Shown: positions 60,701 through 62,944, counted from the stretch's first letter. The stretch: DNA of 64,000 nt from Limnephilus marmoratus (GCA_917880885.1 OU862913.1:27041286-27105285); one strand, 5' to 3'. Notes: generated by a model not told the origin, from the letters alone. Made by a program: numbers and translations.

Positions 60701-60772
60701 CGTTGGTAGATTTGATGTTAATTATTAACGGATTGAGAACTTACCTGGAAACAGGAATGTTTGCTGCTTCCA
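18624..60772 (-). CDS. Modular serine protease gene (ModSP/HP14-like), tandem protease + protease homologue, 16 exons, partial
   Basis: Sixteen exons are inferred by translation plus GT/AG sites: 60745-60772, 55593-55804, 51366-51578, 48078-48239, 47222-47343, 46949-47128, 46237-46396, 42473-42697, 41338-41374, 40197-40393, 39923-40057, 32685-32830, 31352-31458, 22573-22728, 20725-20836 and 18624-18752. All intron phases are compatible and no stop occurs in 2,321 nt. Domain order is linker, Sushi, Wonton-like, active S1 protease, linker, Sushi, clip-like, inactive S1-like domain. In known insect biology, ModSP/HP14 proteins are secreted, self-activating initiators of Toll and prophenoloxidase cascades and carry LDLa repeats, Sushi, Wonton and one protease domain. 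The first half fits that plan. The extra second half is unusual. The signal peptide and LDLa exons are not in the window, and neither is a recognised last exon. Two neighbouring genes split at the 42.5-41.4 kb intron are the main alternative, since the first protease exon can also read through to a stop near 42375. Confidence 0.8.
19145..19400 (-). repeat. tRNA-bearing unit (TBU), single copy
   Basis: On the minus strand: a conserved 5' flank (CGAAATATGATACTG), then a tRNA-like sequence with GTTCCGTAGCTCAGTTGGTA and GGATTCGAGTTCC, then a 3' flank ending in GAGATTTTACTCATGGAG. A complete cloverleaf can be drawn, but position 33 is A rather than T (loop CATGGAA), so a working tRNA is doubtful. 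Related copies lie at 27228, 37222, 57657, 59163 and 60597. Confidence 0.75.
19450..19870 (+). mobile_element. LINE-E 3' fragments with hairpin tail
   Basis: 19479-19600 encodes a DLPASVFPPSYN-like end (compare NLPAFVFPP at 53.4 kb). 19760-19870 is the shared tail: CTCAAAAAGACCCTCCACAC, CCCTGAGGGAAATTATTTT, then GTGTGGA and an A-run. Confidence 0.65.
19935..20124 (-). mobile_element. LINE-D 3' fragment
   Basis: Matches the end of the LINE at 20955-21661 (AACCATCGCGCC, AGACCGCCACACGTC, then the WHDQ segment) and is interrupted by the SINE-B copy that follows. Confidence 0.7.
20125..20571 (+). repeat. SINE-B, near full length
   Basis: Runs from GGTATGGGTACTGCCACCCC to an A-run. It has the same landmarks as 8543-9014, including AACCATTTATTGGA and the hairpin tail with CCTGTGTGGAG. 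Confidence 0.75.
20725..20836 (-). CDS. Exon 15: protease-like domain 2, PACL to GW strand
   Basis: Encodes ITFTSGILPACLHTGTPLPY and LILTGWDF. The PACL Cys and the TGW strand align with the active domain (AICL and VAGWG). The usual GWG reads GWD. Phase 2 in, phase 0 out (donor GTAAGA). Confidence 0.85.
20955..21930 (-). mobile_element. LINE-D, 3' part with a long open frame
   Basis: A 230-residue minus frame reads VLVPTLMYGSEAWNWQRKDE, LRWFGHVERMNEES, GRRSRGHPRKTWHDQVNQIL and a Cys/Trp-rich end. This is the well-known C-terminal region of insect endonuclease-RT elements. The polymerase core is missing. It lies in the intron between exons 14 and 15 of the protease gene, in the same orientation. 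Confidence 0.85.
21935..22425 (-). repeat. Two SINE-B fragments in tandem
   Basis: 21935-22075 and 22290-22415 both contain CCCATGAACCCG and end near GGGGCGGCGGTACCCATTCC. The second copy also has its hairpin tail at 22119-22190. Confidence 0.65.
22573..22728 (-). CDS. Exon 14: protease-like domain 2, Asp region
   Basis: Encodes SGNITYVGLGGRHNPY, KIIIHPEYN and GVYNDIALVEVDR. This is the standard S1 stretch up to the catalytic-Asp motif (NDIALV), with Asp kept. Acceptor TTTGTTTCAG, donor GTGAGA, phase 2 on both sides. Confidence 0.88.
23295..23560 (-). repeat. SINE-A tail fragment followed by SINE-B tail fragment
   Basis: 23300-23445 matches the SINE-A tail (GAAGTACCTGCCTATTCAG). 23470-23560 matches the SINE-B hairpin (TTAGCTCCACACAGTAGGCC). 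Both are short and diverged. Confidence 0.5.
24925..25610 (+). repeat. Family C repeat with five ~110-bp tandem units
   Basis: GAAGTGAAAACTTCTTTAGC recurs near 24972, 25084, 25194, 25302 and 25411, each followed by GTTGTGATTTGAAACT and AAAAAGCGACA. It closes with GAAGGTTTCGCTTCTACCGG like the copies at 5475 and 15980. Confidence 0.85.
26000..26225 (-). repeat. SINE-B copy, shortened
   Basis: Has TTAGCTTCACACATGAGGC, the CAGGGCCTATGTCATCTTTG segment, CAACCAGTCTCTTCCGACCC and CACCCCTGCTAAGTCATC. A central part of the usual body is missing. Confidence 0.65.
26235..27865 (+). mobile_element. Non-LTR retrotransposon, 5'-truncated, split by an inverted tRNA-bearing insertion
   Basis: The frame at 26358-27230 reads SGVPQGSILGPKLYIIYVIA, FIFADDTALVV, NVKKTKCMYI, TYLGIIVDNNFKW and LRYGIRTWGHSS. 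After the insertion it resumes at about 27715 as SNKYGSRTLEYMIPLI and ends in a stop near 27860, so the original reading frame can be followed across the break. The last 160 bp, to about 28040, are an A-rich UTR and tail. Confidence 0.9.
27228..27714. repeat. Perfect inverted dimer of the tRNA-bearing unit (two 214-bp arms)
   Basis: Arms 27273-27486 and 27501-27714 are exact reverse complements as far as I can read, with a 14-bp spacer. Each arm carries a tRNA-like sequence (GTTCCGTAGCTTAATCGGTA, then GGGTTCGAGTCCC). The minus copy has its A-rich end at 27228-27272. The insertion is flanked by a 13-16 bp direct repeat containing ATCAAATAAGTAT (27215-27227 and 27713-27725), so it entered as one unit. 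Confidence 0.92.
28036..28095 (-). repeat. SINE-B end fragment
   Basis: GGTCACTTATGGCAGAAGTG and CCAATAAATGGTTTCCGGGG match the 5' end of SINE-B in minus orientation, directly behind an A-run. Confidence 0.6.
28096..28679. other. Nothing recognised
   Basis: AT-rich intronic sequence of the protease gene, with no repeat family or coding signal I can name. Confidence 0.4.
28680..29052 (-). mobile_element. LINE-D 3' fragment, diverged
   Basis: TCTTGGCGTGGTCCGACTGA and ATTTGATTCACTTGGCCATG match the LINE-D segment at about 21085-21140. CATTTCAGGAATCTCATTTA matches about 21345. Confidence 0.6.
29056..29527 (+). repeat. SINE-B, full length
   Basis: Runs from TTTGGGCGGCGGGTATGGG to GTGTGGAGCTATTGT and an A-run, with every landmark of the family. 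It is inserted in the LINE-D fragment before it. Confidence 0.8.
29528..30339. other. Nothing recognised
   Basis: Intronic AT-rich DNA. The minus frame at 29550-29909 has no recognisable domain. Confidence 0.4.
30340..30575 (-). repeat. SINE-B, internally deleted
   Basis: GAATCCATCCCTCCAACTGA is followed by GGCTGGAGAGGTCAAAAGAC, then CATCGGCCGCCAAGACCCTG and the usual end, CGGGGCGGCGGTACCCATGC. Confidence 0.7.
30714..30895 (+). repeat. 45-bp minisatellite, four copies
   Basis: The unit contains CAGTTATATGTGTTAGTGTT and CCCCTCTATCTGCTACT. The copies are almost identical. Open frames on both strands come from the unit length being a multiple of three. Confidence 0.92.
31352..31458 (-). CDS. 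Exon 13: protease-like domain 2, catalytic His lost
   Basis: Encodes GRLGTGEEDDIRWRDMVTLL and then SDRWLVTSARAIELA. By alignment with the S1 motif RWVLTAAHC, the catalytic His is Arg and the adjacent disulfide Cys is Ala, so this is a serine protease homologue rather than an enzyme. No clear activation site is visible. Phase 0 in, phase 2 out (donor GTGAGT). Confidence 0.75.
31975..32285 (+). repeat. SINE-A copy with a third type of tRNA-like head
   Basis: The head has GACCTCCGTGACGAAGGAGT and GGGATCAAATCCCGGCATGC. The tail is that of SINE-A (GCGGCATGTTCCAGAGTG) and stops at CTTCAGCCTCACAA, where SINE-B begins. Confidence 0.75.
32287..32620 (-). repeat. SINE-B copy, near full length
   Basis: Starts with a T-run, then TTAGTTCCACACAGGAGGC. 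It ends near CGACGGTACCCATACCCCC. The middle is shortened. Confidence 0.7.
32685..32830 (-). CDS. Exon 12: clip-like domain, second half, and linker
   Basis: Begins DCIELAEQVYPCQQ. A canonical clip domain closes with C-x(6-10)-C-C; here the first two Cys are present and the third position is Gln, although another Cys follows in GDTCP. A Pro/Thr-rich linker leads to the protease-like domain. Acceptor CTACAG, donor GTAAAT, phase 1 in and phase 0 out. Confidence 0.65.
32937..33508 (+). repeat. 63-bp minisatellite, nine copies, with a 126-bp higher-order pattern
   Basis: The unit runs from AATACAGCAGATGTGTATAG to TTACCTCTGTCAGCCT. Two variants, TTCCTCTAGGCTTCTT and TTCTTTTTGGCTTCG, alternate in copies 3 to 8. 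Long open frames on both strands follow from the 21-codon unit. It lies in the intron between exons 11 and 12, about 105 bp from exon 12. Confidence 0.95.
33690..33775 (-). repeat. tRNA-like sequence (SINE head or tRNA pseudogene)
   Basis: On the minus strand: ATAGCTCAGTGGTTAGAGTA and AGGGTTGAATCCCCAGCCC give a D arm and a T arm with B-box. GGCAGCGGCGGACAGGCGGG occurs next to it and again at 33844, so it belongs to a duplicated segment. Confidence 0.6.
33930..34570 (+). repeat. 71-bp minisatellite, about nine copies
   Basis: The unit contains GCATATTCATACTCTTCTTG, ACTTGCTTGTCTATTCATTA and AGCAAGTTTCCAGTGCACAC. Because 71 is not a multiple of three, a ladder of short overlapping frames arises in all three phases. 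There is no coding value. Confidence 0.95.
34740..35370 (+). mobile_element. Family F DNA transposon (MITE-like), copy 1
   Basis: Ends are inverted: CCACGGGAGCGAT on the left and ATCGCTCCAGTGG on the right. The body is AT-rich, with GCCTCGATTGCTCGCGATTT near the left end. Two more copies are at 44270-44895 and, inverted, at 55868-56497. Confidence 0.75.
35371..36488. other. Nothing recognised
   Basis: AT-rich intronic DNA. No repeat match within the window was noticed and no coding signal was seen. Confidence 0.4.
36489..36902 (+). repeat. SINE-A, full length
   Basis: Head GGCCGGCGACGTACAGCGGT and B-box GGGATCGAATCCC are followed by the full SINE-A tail and an A-run. It is very close to the copy at 3547-3957, so one or both are fairly young. 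Confidence 0.88.
37222..37428. repeat. tRNA-bearing unit, collapsed inverted copy
   Basis: Left part: TTAATTAAATGAAGATATTG then the minus-sense tRNA 3' half. Right part: GAGTCGAGTCCCAGAGGTGC then the plus-sense 3' flank to ACTCATAAAGTT and an A-run. The two halves meet within the tRNA, giving a foldback shorter than that at 27.2 kb. Confidence 0.8.
37457..37789. mobile_element. MITE with TGAAGTAAAACTTCT ends
   Basis: TGAAGTAAAACTTCT at 37457 is matched by AGAAGTTTTACTTCA ending at 37789. The inside has GAGAGAAAGAAAATGTGTG twice. No transposase. Confidence 0.75.
38204..39259 (+). mobile_element. PIF/Harbinger element with transposase remnant
   Basis: Terminal inverted repeats GAGCCCGCGCAGACAG and CTGTCTGTGCGGGCTC are flanked on both sides by TTA, the 3-bp target duplication of PIF/Harbinger elements. 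A start at 38339 opens a short frame, KKRRYWVHPIN, the N-terminal signature of Harbinger (HARBI1-like) nucleases, followed at once by a stop. About 1.06 kb, so mostly deleted. Confidence 0.85.
39263..39830. repeat. Family G intronic repeat, copy 1
   Basis: An AT-rich block of GGAAAATTGG-like motifs ending with GGGATGCTGTTTGAAACTTC. The same end is at 42968, and the region left of the Harbinger insertion (37900-38200) has the same texture, so the Harbinger element appears to have landed in this repeat. Confidence 0.55.
39923..40057 (-). CDS. Exon 11: clip-like domain, first half
   Basis: Contains NCTMVDTGLAGVCRPLANCR, the C-x10-C-x5-C opening of an arthropod clip domain, followed by a Leu/Ile-rich stretch ending ISYLN. 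Clip domains are the usual regulatory modules of insect clotting and melanisation proteases and their inactive homologues. I chose the donor AACG|GTAAAG because it gives the phase-1 exit needed by the next exon; an earlier CAG|GTACTA would give phase 0 and break the frame. Confidence 0.7.
40197..40393 (-). CDS. Exon 10: Sushi/CCP domain 2
   Basis: Encodes a second Sushi domain: SGCPLPVLPHHGQY, then TYSCHQHFVIS and SVCGQDDKWSKSPVC, with four Cys and the Trp. It enters in phase 2 and leaves in phase 1 at GTAAGT, as in the first Sushi exon. The GCxLPxxPxHGxY start is shared by both copies, so they look like products of one duplication. Confidence 0.87.
40931..41242. mobile_element. hAT-type MITE with 8-bp target duplication
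   Basis: Ends CAGTGGTCTTCAACCT and AGGTTGAAAACCACTG are flanked by the exact direct repeat GTCTACAC (40923-40930 and 41243-41250). 312 bp, no coding. It lies 95 bp from the linker exon 41338-41374. Confidence 0.92.
41338..41374 (-). CDS. Exon 9: linker between protease 1 and Sushi 2
   Basis: A 37-nt exon with acceptor TTCTTTGCAG and donor GTAAGT. Phase 1 in, phase 2 out, encoding EPVLRLSPKEFP. The phases match both the preceding protease exon and the following Sushi exon, which is the main evidence that the two halves form one transcript. It sits about 100 bp from a hAT-type MITE. Confidence 0.65.
41707..42088. mobile_element. Tc1/mariner-type MITE with ~50-bp inverted ends
   Basis: GTGTCCGGAAACTCGTAGTA near the left end is matched in inverse at the right end, and the complementarity continues through the GATTTACC/GGTGAATC region. 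TA flanks both sides. 382 bp, no transposase frame. It lies inside the critical intron between exons 8 and 9. Confidence 0.88.
42473..42697 (-). CDS. Exon 8: protease domain 1, catalytic Ser and C terminus
   Basis: Encodes AVCNGDSGAGL, with catalytic Ser-195 in GDSG. Counting back from Ser puts Ala at position 189, which argues against trypsin-like Arg/Lys specificity and for a hydrophobic or small P1. YLRGVVSVSA and KDWILSEI complete the fold. The exon reaches a strong donor, CAAG|GTGAGA, in phase 1, matching the phase-1 linker exon at 41338-41374. Without splicing the frame runs about 31 more residues of AT-rich, intron-like sequence to a stop near 42375; that is the alternative gene end. 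Confidence 0.85.
42775..43093. repeat. Family G intronic repeat, copy 2
   Basis: Shares TCTCATCCGGGATGCTGTTT and the following GAAACTTCAAGGGTT-like stretch with 39718-39770, and the same AT-rich texture. Confidence 0.55.
43102..44117. mobile_element. hAT element, non-autonomous, 8-bp target duplication
   Basis: Ends CAGTGGCGGCTCG and GAACCGCCACTG are flanked by exact CTAAAATG copies at 43094-43101 and 44118-44125. 1,016 bp with no transposase frame. CGATCTCGAGCTTGCATTC and nearby GC-rich sequence at 43740-43930 fill the interior. Confidence 0.93.
44270..44895 (+). mobile_element. Family F DNA transposon, copy 2
   Basis: GCCTCGATTGCTTGAGATTT at the left and AATCGCTCCAGTGG at the right match copy 1. 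The left terminal repeat itself is lost. Confidence 0.72.
45149..45223 (+). repeat. 37-bp direct repeat, two copies
   Basis: CACATTCTTCATTCAAACCT followed by ACGTTAACTGACTGTTT occurs twice in succession. Confidence 0.85.
45724..46152. repeat. Long inverted repeat (~145-bp arms) beside exon 7
   Basis: The left arm (AACAAAACAAAAAAACGACT to GAGTCGGTGTCAGCCAAG) and the right arm (CTTGGCTGACACCGACTC to its complement) enclose about 140 bp that include a GC-rich core (CCCCTCCCGCCGCGGCCCGC). The right arm ends about 85 bp from the donor of exon 46237-46396. Probably a MITE or foldback element. Confidence 0.88.
46237..46396 (-). CDS. Exon 7: protease domain 1, VAGWG to DKFCGG
   Basis: Starts VAGWGLTETRKS, the conserved Gly-Trp-Gly strand, then VLRVLSLPVIADDECRR (Cys-168 region) and YDKFCGGYKNG (Cys-182 region). 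Phase 0 in, phase 1 out (donor GTTTGT). A 145-bp-arm inverted repeat ends about 85 bp beyond its donor, in the following intron. Confidence 0.9.
46949..47128 (-). CDS. Exon 6: protease domain 1, catalytic Asp
   Basis: Exactly 60 codons, phase 0 both sides. It contains IHDRYDGNNLGYASDLALLF; the Asp of SDLALL is the catalytic Asp-102. It continues with VMAICLDL (the Cys that pairs with the light chain) and ends SMGK, which reads straight into VAGWG of the next exon. Confidence 0.9.
47222..47343 (-). CDS. Exon 5: protease domain 1, catalytic His
   Basis: Begins with the second half of a split Ala codon followed by AHCFSD, so the spliced protein reads ISG-AAHCF, the canonical catalytic His-57 motif. 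The rest (ELYRVVANKHYRSW) is the following surface strand. Acceptor TTCTTCTAG, donor GTTTGT, phase 1 in and phase 0 out. Confidence 0.88.
47344..48077. other. Intron 4, nothing recognised
   Basis: AT-rich, with a short TTTAATTAAATTAAGACAAT near 47571 that resembles the flank of the tRNA-bearing unit. Otherwise no feature. Confidence 0.4.
48078..48239 (-). CDS. Exon 4: protease domain 1, activation region
   Basis: Encodes DCGRELSDVTPLIVRTAEAR and on to VPWNVAVYQK, CGGTIIS and HIIISG. DCG is the Cys that typically tethers the light chain. The expected activation cleavage falls before IVRT, after Leu. Cleavage after a non-Arg/Lys residue is a known trait of self-activating ModSP/HP14 enzymes. 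The CGGTIIS motif is the standard S1 strand before the catalytic His. Phase 1 in and out; the donor is GTAAGG. Confidence 0.9.
48951..50752 (-). mobile_element. Helitron, internally deleted, carrying Rep N-terminal fragment
   Basis: On the minus strand it begins TCTATATATATAAAA, a common insect Helitron 5' end, and finishes with a short GC hairpin (GCGAAGCGTGGTCGGG) and CTAG. It sits between A and T without a target duplication, as expected for rolling-circle transposons. It contains the Rep fragment at 49190-50231. It lies in the intron between exons 3 and 4. Confidence 0.9.
49190..50231 (-). pseudogene. Helitron Rep/helicase N-terminal fragment, broken
   Basis: Starts near MPRSRSNIGC. It has an Arg/Glu-rich coiled segment, then a zinc-finger-like CPHCKAMKFKGETQRMCC with KVKLP, typical of the Helitron replicase N terminus. 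Later frames read FMQTFKIQRQIYHKAGSLLP, YFMGDQNDQMNARC and SADQTPASEHVRRYNAPTIN. There are stops or frame shifts near 49730, 49650 and 49440. It ends ahead of the HUH nuclease and helicase, which are absent, so it cannot mobilise itself. Confidence 0.88.
50797..51158 (-). mobile_element. Short non-autonomous Helitron
   Basis: The minus strand starts TCTATAATATAAAAATGAAT after an A and ends with hairpin GCGAAGCCGCGGGAAAAAGC then TAG. The interior has a very C-rich run (50842-50950). Its 3' end lies 44 bp from the 5' end of the larger Helitron, in the same orientation. Confidence 0.82.
51366..51578 (-). CDS. Exon 3: Wonton-like (CCP-related) Cys-rich domain
   Basis: Encodes about 70 residues with six Cys: SCTLL, YACF, IPCRR, FACKKGH, MKCRNDGRW, PDCVP. 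The FxCKxGHxL...MxCxxxGxW...PxC core is that of a CCP fold, and the extra N-terminal Cys pair just before a protease domain matches the Wonton domain described in Manduca HP14. Phase 1 in, phase 1 out (donor GTGAGA), length 213. It joins the previous exon as YK|SC and the next as VP-D-CG, the usual start of the protease light-chain region. An atypical Sushi domain is the alternative name. Confidence 0.8.
51579..53029. other. Part of intron 2, nothing recognised
   Basis: No repeat or coding signal noticed. AT-rich from 52.0 kb on. Confidence 0.4.
53030..53624 (+). mobile_element. LINE-E 3' end with hairpin tail
   Basis: Plus frames read LDSVQKRAVRLIDSPNLTD, LSLFYWYFNGRWSEELASLI and ARLWNNLPAFVFPPHS, a CR1-like LINE C terminus. 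The 3' UTR contains CCCTCCACACAGCATCTC, the CCTGAG...CTCAAG hairpin, CCTGTGTGGAG and an A-run. That tail is the same as in SINE-B. Confidence 0.82.
53625..55330 (-). mobile_element. Second LINE-E 3' end, opposite strand, split by a hAT element
   Basis: 53625-53690 is the minus-strand tail (AACACAGGAGGCCCTGAC). After the hAT element it resumes at 54732 with GTGTGGAGAGTCTTTTTGAA, and the minus frame reads FYDSFLSSSVEQLSCG and SYNLGLLKTHVHSFLSSK. It lies tail to tail with the plus copy. A run of TTAGTTAGGTTAG near 54900-54942 interrupts it. Confidence 0.75.
53691..54731. mobile_element. hAT element, non-autonomous, 8-bp target duplication
   Basis: Ends CAGCGCCGGATCTGCC and AGATCCGGCCCTG are flanked by exact TGTGTGGA at 53683-53690 and 54732-54739. 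1,041 bp with AT-rich interior and no transposase frame. Confidence 0.93.
55593..55804 (-). CDS. Exon 2: Sushi/CCP domain 1
   Basis: Encodes about 70 residues of a Sushi (complement control) domain: GCALPP at the first Cys, a central YYC, and a closing pattern SVCEENNEWS then PKCYS, giving four Cys and the conserved Trp. It enters in phase 2 after CCACAG and leaves in phase 1 at a consensus GTAAGT. It is homologous to the exon at 40197-40393, with the same length class, the same phases and the same closing CxxxxxWSxxPxC pattern. In ModSP-type proteases this domain takes part in binding upstream pattern-recognition proteins; its role here is inferred. Confidence 0.85.
55868..56497 (-). mobile_element. 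Family F DNA transposon, copy 3
   Basis: Inverse of copies 1 and 2: CCACTGGAGCTATTGTGG on the left, CGAGCAATCGAGGCAAATAT and GCTCGCTCCTGTGG on the right. It begins about 65 bp from the acceptor of Sushi exon 55593-55804. Confidence 0.78.
57020..57170. repeat. Short inverted repeat
   Basis: TGGTAGGAACCAACAAAAA and TTTTTTGTTGGTTCCTACCA bracket about 110 bp containing AAAATGGCGGCTAC. Possibly a small MITE. Confidence 0.65.
57657..58085. repeat. tRNA-bearing unit, imperfect inverted dimer
   Basis: The left arm on the minus strand (TTTATGAGTAAAACCTCAAA to a broken tRNA near 57812) and the full right arm at 57850-58085 are head to head. The right-arm tRNA-like sequence (GGTGGCGCAGTGGTTAGCGC, GGGTTCAAGTCCC) is a good cloverleaf with loop CCGGAAA, though position 33 is not T. 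Confidence 0.82.
58575..58835 (-). repeat. SINE-B copy, partial
   Basis: TTAGTTCCACACAGGAGATC, GGCTCATGTCATCTTTGGGG and the GGAGTGACGGACGTACGAAT segment follow the family order. It ends near 58835. Confidence 0.7.
59163..59355 (+). repeat. tRNA-bearing unit, split by a mariner-type element
   Basis: CACCTTAGCTCGGTTGGTAG, GGGTTTGAGTCCCAGAGGTG and the flank to TTTAATTAAAT. The rest of the flank (ATTATAATTTGAG) resumes at 60313, so the mariner entered at the TA of this flank. Confidence 0.8.
59356..60312 (-). mobile_element. Tc1/mariner-like element with degenerate transposase
   Basis: Inverted ends: CAGGGTGTCCCAAAAGAAAG on the left and CTTTCTTTTGGGACACCCTG on the right. The minus strand encodes broken pieces QQDGATLHTSNTSLPRVREI, GDINWPPRGPDLTPMNFFLW and PTSLMQLKENIRHEM, the C-terminal DDE half of an IS630-Tc1-mariner transposase; the QDGA and PDLTP motifs are visible. 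The right flank is TA; the left TA has become TG. It is deleted and frameshifted, so inactive. Confidence 0.88.
60313..60452 (+). repeat. 35-bp tandem repeat, four copies, from the end of the tRNA-bearing unit
   Basis: ATTATAATTTGAGATTTTAC followed by TCATAAAGTAAAAAT is repeated four times. The unit is the 3' terminus of the tRNA-bearing repeat, expanded in place. Confidence 0.93.
60597..60718 (+). repeat. tRNA-bearing unit, truncated inside the tRNA
   Basis: The flank GCGTTAAGAAAATGAAGATA and GTCGAAGCATGATACAG leads into CACCTTCGCTCCGTTGGTAG and stops there. The linker exon of the protease gene lies 26 bp further. Confidence 0.75.
60745..60772 (-). CDS. Exon 1 in window: short linker before first Sushi domain
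   Basis: A 28-nt microexon with a good acceptor (pyrimidine-rich stretch then CAG) and a consensus GTAAGT donor. It enters in phase 1 and leaves in phase 2 and encodes EAANIPVS. The same phases and position are seen for the linker exon at 41338-41374 before the second Sushi domain, which supports it. The phase-1 entry suits upstream LDLa or signal exons, which are usually phase 1, but those are outside the window. It lies about 25 bp from a truncated tRNA-bearing repeat. It is short enough to be a chance match. Confidence 0.55.
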
Positions 60773-60868
60773 CTGAAAAACCAAAATAAAACTGAATTAA
60801 AATACAATATTATTAATATTTCTATTTTTGACATTGCTAATTCGAGGTAGGTTTCCATTATAATAATA

Positions 60869-61152
60869 CTAGCAGACCCGGCCACACGTTGCTGTGGCTA
60901 ACGAAACACAACGCCATTACCCAACCTTTATAAAATCCACACCACCCGCTTGCCAGCTGCCCGCTGCCTGAATTGAATATTTGAATTTATCGGCTTTTCT
61001 CTACTATAGCAAGCATGTATTATACATATAAACCTTCCTCTTGAATCACTCTATCTATTGGTGAAAACCGCATGAAAATCCGTTAAAAGCGTAGTTTTAA
61101 AGATCTATGTGCACATACGTTTTGAGCGACTTCATTTTATACTATGTAATGA
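60869..61152 (-). mobile_element. Family H short Helitron, copy 1
   Basis: On the minus strand it starts TCATTACATAGTATAAAATG and ends CGGGTCTGCTAG, preceded by a GC hairpin (CACAGCAACGTGTG). 284 bp, no coding. Confidence 0.85.
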
Positions 61153-61217
61153 TATTAAAACACATAAAACTTATTTTCACTTAGATATGATTTTAGATTT
61201 TCACGGCCAAAAATTTT

Positions 61218-61385
61218 ATGGTTATTTCCTTTTGGGGTGTTATGCCGTGTTGCGCTACCTCCTCCTTTAGCCAAAAGCGTATAGCCACATCTGCCCTGAT
61301 GATGGACACTGTAACGCTGTCCGAAACTTTGGCTAAAGGAGGAGGTAGCGCAACACGGCATAACACCCCAAAAGGAAATAACCAT
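61218..61385. repeat. Foldback element with ~55-bp arms
   Basis: ATGGTTATTTCCTTTTGGGG at the left and its complement at the right continue as matching arms through GCGCTACCTCCTCCTTTAGC. The loop is about 55 bp. Confidence 0.9.
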
Positions 61386-61619
61386 CTTATTTTCACTTAA
61401 TTTATTTTTGCCCGATACACAGATGACATGGCAACAAATTTGGAAAAACCATATTAATTGAATAAAATTCTTGTAGACTGCCCCCCTCCCTCTCCCCCAT
61501 ATGTTATGTATATACATTGCGGATTAAGAAACATTTGTACTAGTCTGAAGATGGTTTAACAGGCTGAAACCGGTTACGGTCAAAAATAAATATAGTGAAA
61601 AAGAGTTTTATATATGTCA

Positions 61620-62251
61620 TCATTACATGGTATAAAATGAAGTCGCTCAAAATGTATGTGCGCATAGATCTTTTAAACAACGCAACGGATTTTCATGCGG
61701 TTTTCAGCAATAGATAGAGTGATTCAAGAGGAAGGTTTATATATGTCACTGTAAAAGCCCGAATATTGGTAAATCCTAAGATTTTCCGGTAAATCCTAAG
61801 ATTTACCAACTCTTAGTGGTAAAAGTATGAACTGTTCTATAATCATCGTTCACTAACCTAACCTAACCTAACATGTACTAAATTCTAATGGTAAAAGCCC
61901 GAAAAAATCATTTATAATATTTAAATAAGAAACGATTTTTTTGGGCTTTTACCATTAGAATTTAGTACAGGTTAGGTTAGGTTAGGTTGGTGAACGATGA
62001 TTATAGAACGGTTCGGACTTTTACGTTGGTAAATCTTAGGATTTACCGTAAAATTTTAGGATTTACCAATATTCGGGCTTTTACGGTAACATATATATAA
62101 TACATGCTTATTATAGTAGAGAAAAGTAGATAAATTCAAATATTTAATTCAGGCAGCGGGCAGCTGGCAAGCGGGTGGTGTGGATTTTATAAAGGTTGGG
62201 TAATGGCGTTGTGTTTCGTTAGCCACAGCAACGTGTGACCGGGTCTGCTAG
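61620..62251 (+). mobile_element. Family H short Helitron, copy 2, interrupted
   Basis: Starts TCATTACATGGTATAAAATG, ends CGGGTCTGCTAG. The interior is split by the inverted-repeat element at 61748-62087. Confidence 0.85.
61748..62087. mobile_element. Inverted-repeat MITE containing CCTAA runs
   Basis: ACTGTAAAAGCCCGAATATT at the left and AATATTCGGGCTTTTACGGT at the right. Nearly the whole 340 bp is palindromic. Inner arms hold CCTAACCTAACCTAAC and GGTTAGGTTAGGTTAGG, identical to the insect telomere unit order, with a second GGTAAAAGCCCG pair at the centre. Confidence 0.88.
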
Positions 62252-62377
62252 TGTTATATATATTACTATGAAATATTACAATTATTTTTACAGGAAAGTG
62301 GGGAAGTTAGCATCAACTACACAACCCAAGCATTTATTTATTTAATTTTAATGAAACATCTTTTAAGGGTTATACTA

Positions 62378-62944
62378 TCATTACATAGTATAAAATGAAG
62401 TCGCTCAAAATGTATGTGCGCTTAGATCTTTTAAACTACGCAACGGATTTTCATGCGGTTTTCACCAATAGATAGAGTGATTGAAGAGAAATGTTTATAT
62501 GTATAATATATGTAAATTATATTAGAGAAAAGCCGAGAAATTTAAAGAAAACATATTTTAGTGCGATTTAAAACGGCTGGCGGGCCGTACTATAGTCACT
62601 TTTGAAATTCGTTCTACGGAAGAAATTGTAAAATAGATGTCCTAGAGTAAGTAGGTATTTTATTTTCCCTTTTCAAATACCCAGTGTTGCATTGCAAGCA
62701 TTGTATAATTACTGGCGATCGCTAACAATATTATTATAGAAATAAAAAATAATAATAATATAGTTGATTCAAAAGTAAGGTTTATATCTATAATACATGC
62801 TTATTATAGTAGAGAAAAGCCGAGAAATTCAAATATTCAATTCAGGCAGCGGGCAGCTGGCAAGCGGGTGGTATGGATTTTATAAAGGTTGGGTAATGGC
62901 GTTGTGTTTCGTTAGCCACAGCAACGTGTGACCGGGTCTGCTAG
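62378..62944 (+). mobile_element. Family H Helitron, copy 3, enlarged
   Basis: Starts TCATTACATAGTATAAAATG and ends CGGGTCTGCTAG. About 270 bp in the middle are absent from copy 1. AGAGAAAAGCCGAGAAAT occurs twice (62523 and 62811), suggesting two partial copies joined. Confidence 0.8.
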
